This document shows positions 56,879 through 58,306 of a DNA stretch of 58,306 nt, piece after piece (positions within the stretch are counted from its first letter, which is position 1; each line of letters begins with the position of its first letter). A program made the translations under genes and the position numbers. The notes below the pieces were generated by a model. That model made no database searches, was not told the DNA's origin, and saw only the letters and a list, made by a program, of their open reading frames with translations. Location: NCBI RefSeq assembly GCF_014359565.1, contig NZ_JACIZD010000014.1, forward strand, positions 1 through 58,306. The letters run 5' to 3'. Origin of the DNA: Immundisolibacter sp. (lineage in GTDB: Bacteria; Pseudomonadota; Gammaproteobacteria; Immundisolibacterales; Immundisolibacteraceae).

Positions 56879-57316
56879 TCCGCGCCTGGCAGCTGCCGGG
56901 GCCACGCGGATTTCGACGCTTGCGAGCGGGCGCCGGGCGGTACCCCAGCGAGTGCGCGATCGGTCCACTTGCCATGATGGCGCCAACACGGCCGATGAAA
57001 TCTCCGACCTGCACTGCATCCTGACCGTCTGCCGCAGCATCGCGGTGGTGACGTCCACCAGCGGCATGGCGGCGGAAGCCGCGACGCAACTCGGCGAGCA
57101 CTTCTACGGCATTTCCTCTCGACGCACGAGGCACCGTTCATCGCCTAGGTGTGCCCTCATCACAATCGGCGCGTGCGAGGAATCCGCGCGCGCCGAGCAG
57201 CGTCATAACGCCCGACGTAGGATGCGGCAAGCGCAGGGCATTGCGTCTGCGGAGCATCGCCCAACCAACCGGCCTTGATGCCCGCTTTTATGTGCATTTT
57301 GAACTGGAGAACGGCC
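56879..57316. other. Intergenic stretch without a clear gene
   Basis: No convincing gene. On the plus strand, ADEISDLHCILTVC and ATQLGEHFYG (about 56990-57115) look like an eroded coding fragment without start or recognisable family. At 57214-57245 GTAGGATGCGGCAAGCGCAG resembles a common dispersed intergenic repeat. Confidence 0.4.
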
Positions 57317-57538
57317 ATGCAGGACGCCACCTTCACCGAACTGCGCAATCACGCCAAGGCCTACTTCGACCTGGTCGAGGCCGGGGAAACGGTGCGCGTG
57401 CTGCGCAACGGCAAGCCCATCGCCGAGATTCATCCGATCCAGCCTGATTTGCCATCCTGGAAGCGGCGCCAGGCGCGCCCGCTGGCCATTGGCGGGCGGG
57501 AGATCAGCCGGCTGATTCTCGAGGACCGCGGCGACTGA
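57317..57538 (+). CDS. Phd/YefM-family antitoxin
   Basis: This 73-residue protein has the Phd/YefM N-terminal DNA-binding fold: MQDATFTELRNHAKAYFDLVEAGETVRVLRNGKPIAEIHP. A flexible tail follows that would wrap the toxin. I chose the ATG at 57317 because FTELRNHAK then sits at the usual distance from the start. The stop overlaps the next ATG by one base. Confidence 0.88.
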   Translation: MQDATFTELRNHAKAYFDLVEAGETVRVLRNGKPIAEIHPIQPDLPSWKRRQARPLAIGGREISRLILEDRGD

Positions 57539-57951
57539 TGCGGGTCTATTTCGATTCGTCCGCCTTCGCCAAGCGCTACATCGCCGAAACCGGTACCCCG
57601 CAGGTGCTGGCCTGGTGCGAACAGGCGAGTGAACTGGCGCTCTCGGTCCTCGCCGTTCCCGGGTTGATTTCGGCGTTTTGCCGCCTGCAACGCGAAGGCC
57701 GCCTGACCGGCGCCCAATACCAGAACATCAAAAGCGACCTGCTGGCGGATATCGCCGACGCGCTGGTGTGCGACACCGCGCCGCAGGTCATTGCGCACGC
57801 GGTCAGGGCACTGGAATCCGGCCCCCTGCGCGGGATGGATGCCATTCATCTGGGCGCCGCGCTGGCCTGTGCCGCGGAGGTTTTCATTTCTGCCGACGCC
57901 CGCCAATGCCACGCCGCCGATCGCTTCGGCCTGCGAGTGGTGGCCTTGTGA
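57538..57951 (+). CDS. PIN-domain (VapC-like) toxin, possibly impaired
   Basis: This 137-residue PIN-domain protein has D6 in YFDSSAF, D101 in RGMDAIHLGAA and D120 in FISADARQ. PIN nucleases normally add a second acidic residue, usually in a V-x-E-hydrophobic-x-S-A segment. Here that segment reads AVPGLISAF, with G42 where glutamate is expected. A single GAG to GGG change would explain it. If so, the RNase may be weak or inactive. The pair order, antitoxin then toxin with 1-bp overlap, is standard. Confidence 0.85.
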   Translation: MRVYFDSSAFAKRYIAETGTPQVLAWCEQASELALSVLAVPGLISAFCRLQREGRLTGAQYQNIKSDLLADIADALVCDTAPQVIAHAVRALESGPLRGMDAIHLGAALACAAEVFISADARQCHAADRFGLRVVAL

Positions 57952-57977
57952 GGGCAAAAGATCAATTCGGCGCGCAG

Positions 57978-58006
57978 GGTGCAACAAGGCGAAGCCGCAT
58001 TGCACC
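57978..58006 (+). repeat. Intergenic hairpin repeat
   Basis: GGTGCAA (57978-57984) pairs with TTGCACC (58000-58006), with an inner GGC-GAA-GCC. This resembles common dispersed GTGCAA...TTGCAC hairpins in proteobacterial intergenic DNA. It lies between the PIN toxin gene and the IS30 remnant. Confidence 0.55.
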
Positions 58007-58037
58007 GGCTGGAACCTTCATACGGTGCATGCCGTGA

Positions 58038-58306
58038 GGTTATTGCACGGCGTTCTACGCATATCCACGCGGGGCGCTGAAGCAATCGCTGATCGAGGCG
58101 CTGCGCCAGAGCAAGCCCGCCCGGGGTCGCCGTCGTCGAACCTTGGCCAAAGGCAGCACGGTGCCGCAGGACCTGCGCATCGTGCATCGCCCCGAGCACA
58201 TCGCCGCGCGCACGCTGCCGGGCCACTGGGAAGGCGACTTCATCAAGGGCGCCTACAACCGCTCGGCCGTCGGCACGCTGGTCGAGCGCAAGACCCGCTT
58301 CGTCGT
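58038..58306 (+). pseudogene. IS30-family transposase, 5'-truncated (runs off window)
   Basis: Just after an in-frame TGA (58035-58037) the frame reads CTAFYAYPRGALKQSLIEAL, then RTLPGHWEGDFIKGAYNRSAVG and LVERKTRFV. This matches IS30 transposases from about residue 125 onward and contains the first catalytic aspartate. The N-terminal helix-turn-helix is absent, so it is a remnant of a different IS30 element from that at 24494-25601. The rest lies outside the window. Confidence 0.85.

Noticed and set aside
56913-57147. Possible gene fragment (ATQLGEHFYG region)
   Set aside because: No start codon, ribosome-binding site or recognisable family; kept only as an unexplained stretch.

Overview
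The window is high-GC DNA from a gammaproteobacterium. Three conserved gene orders support this: dapA-bamC-(MBL hydrolase)-purC, lptD-surA-pdxA-rsmA, and dapE next to yffB. The genus cannot be fixed from sequence alone. An aromatic-ring dioxygenase, SPOR and DUF465 proteins and a complete SUF operon fit a free-living aerobic member. Coding density is high, and most neighbouring genes overlap by 1-8 bases.

Layout. 1-250: end of an IS110-type transposase and a REP-like hairpin. 249-7820: bcp (minus) diverging from dapA-bamC-MBL-purC-purL. 7887-13882: DUF465 protein, orphan Rieske oxygenase, an EAL-CBS-GGDEF protein and a bicupin. 12512-17379 (minus): folD, VOC protein, sulfotransferase, yffB, dapE and an L,D-transpeptidase. 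17527-24148: an Rrf2 regulator followed by sufBCDS, sufU, sufT and an A-type carrier, with a probable operator over the promoter.

24149-28644 is the accessory region. Two imperfect 38-bp direct repeats flank an integron-integrase remnant, an IS30 element with a 3-bp target duplication, a HicBA cassette, an attC site, a cassette encoding a HEPN-like protein, a second attC site, a transposase stub, and a secreted protease with six TPRs built from 102-bp repeats. I read this as a decayed integron platform with at least two cassettes.

28645-37738: glutathione peroxidase, a probable zinc/manganese uptake group without its ATPase, then a minus-strand group rppH-hemX-hemY-corB-like and a HAD phosphatase. 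37793-43998: a structured leader or small RNA with a terminator, then lptD-surA-pdxA-rsmA-rsmE. 44051-46125: an exported protein and a broken ParDE module lying between two copies of the 3' end of an SDR gene. 46183-51062: DUF255 protein (minus), lgt and a CPA2 antiporter. 51063-51214: a 152-bp element made of five consecutive hairpins, with pieces elsewhere in the window. 51361-56878: tkt, gap, pgk, an SDR and a TusA-like protein. 57317-58306: a Phd/VapC-like pair and a truncated IS30 transposase.

The most novel items are the integron remnant with its HEPN cassette, the five-hairpin repeat family, the duplicated SDR tail around a toxin-antitoxin module, and the structured RNA ahead of lptD.
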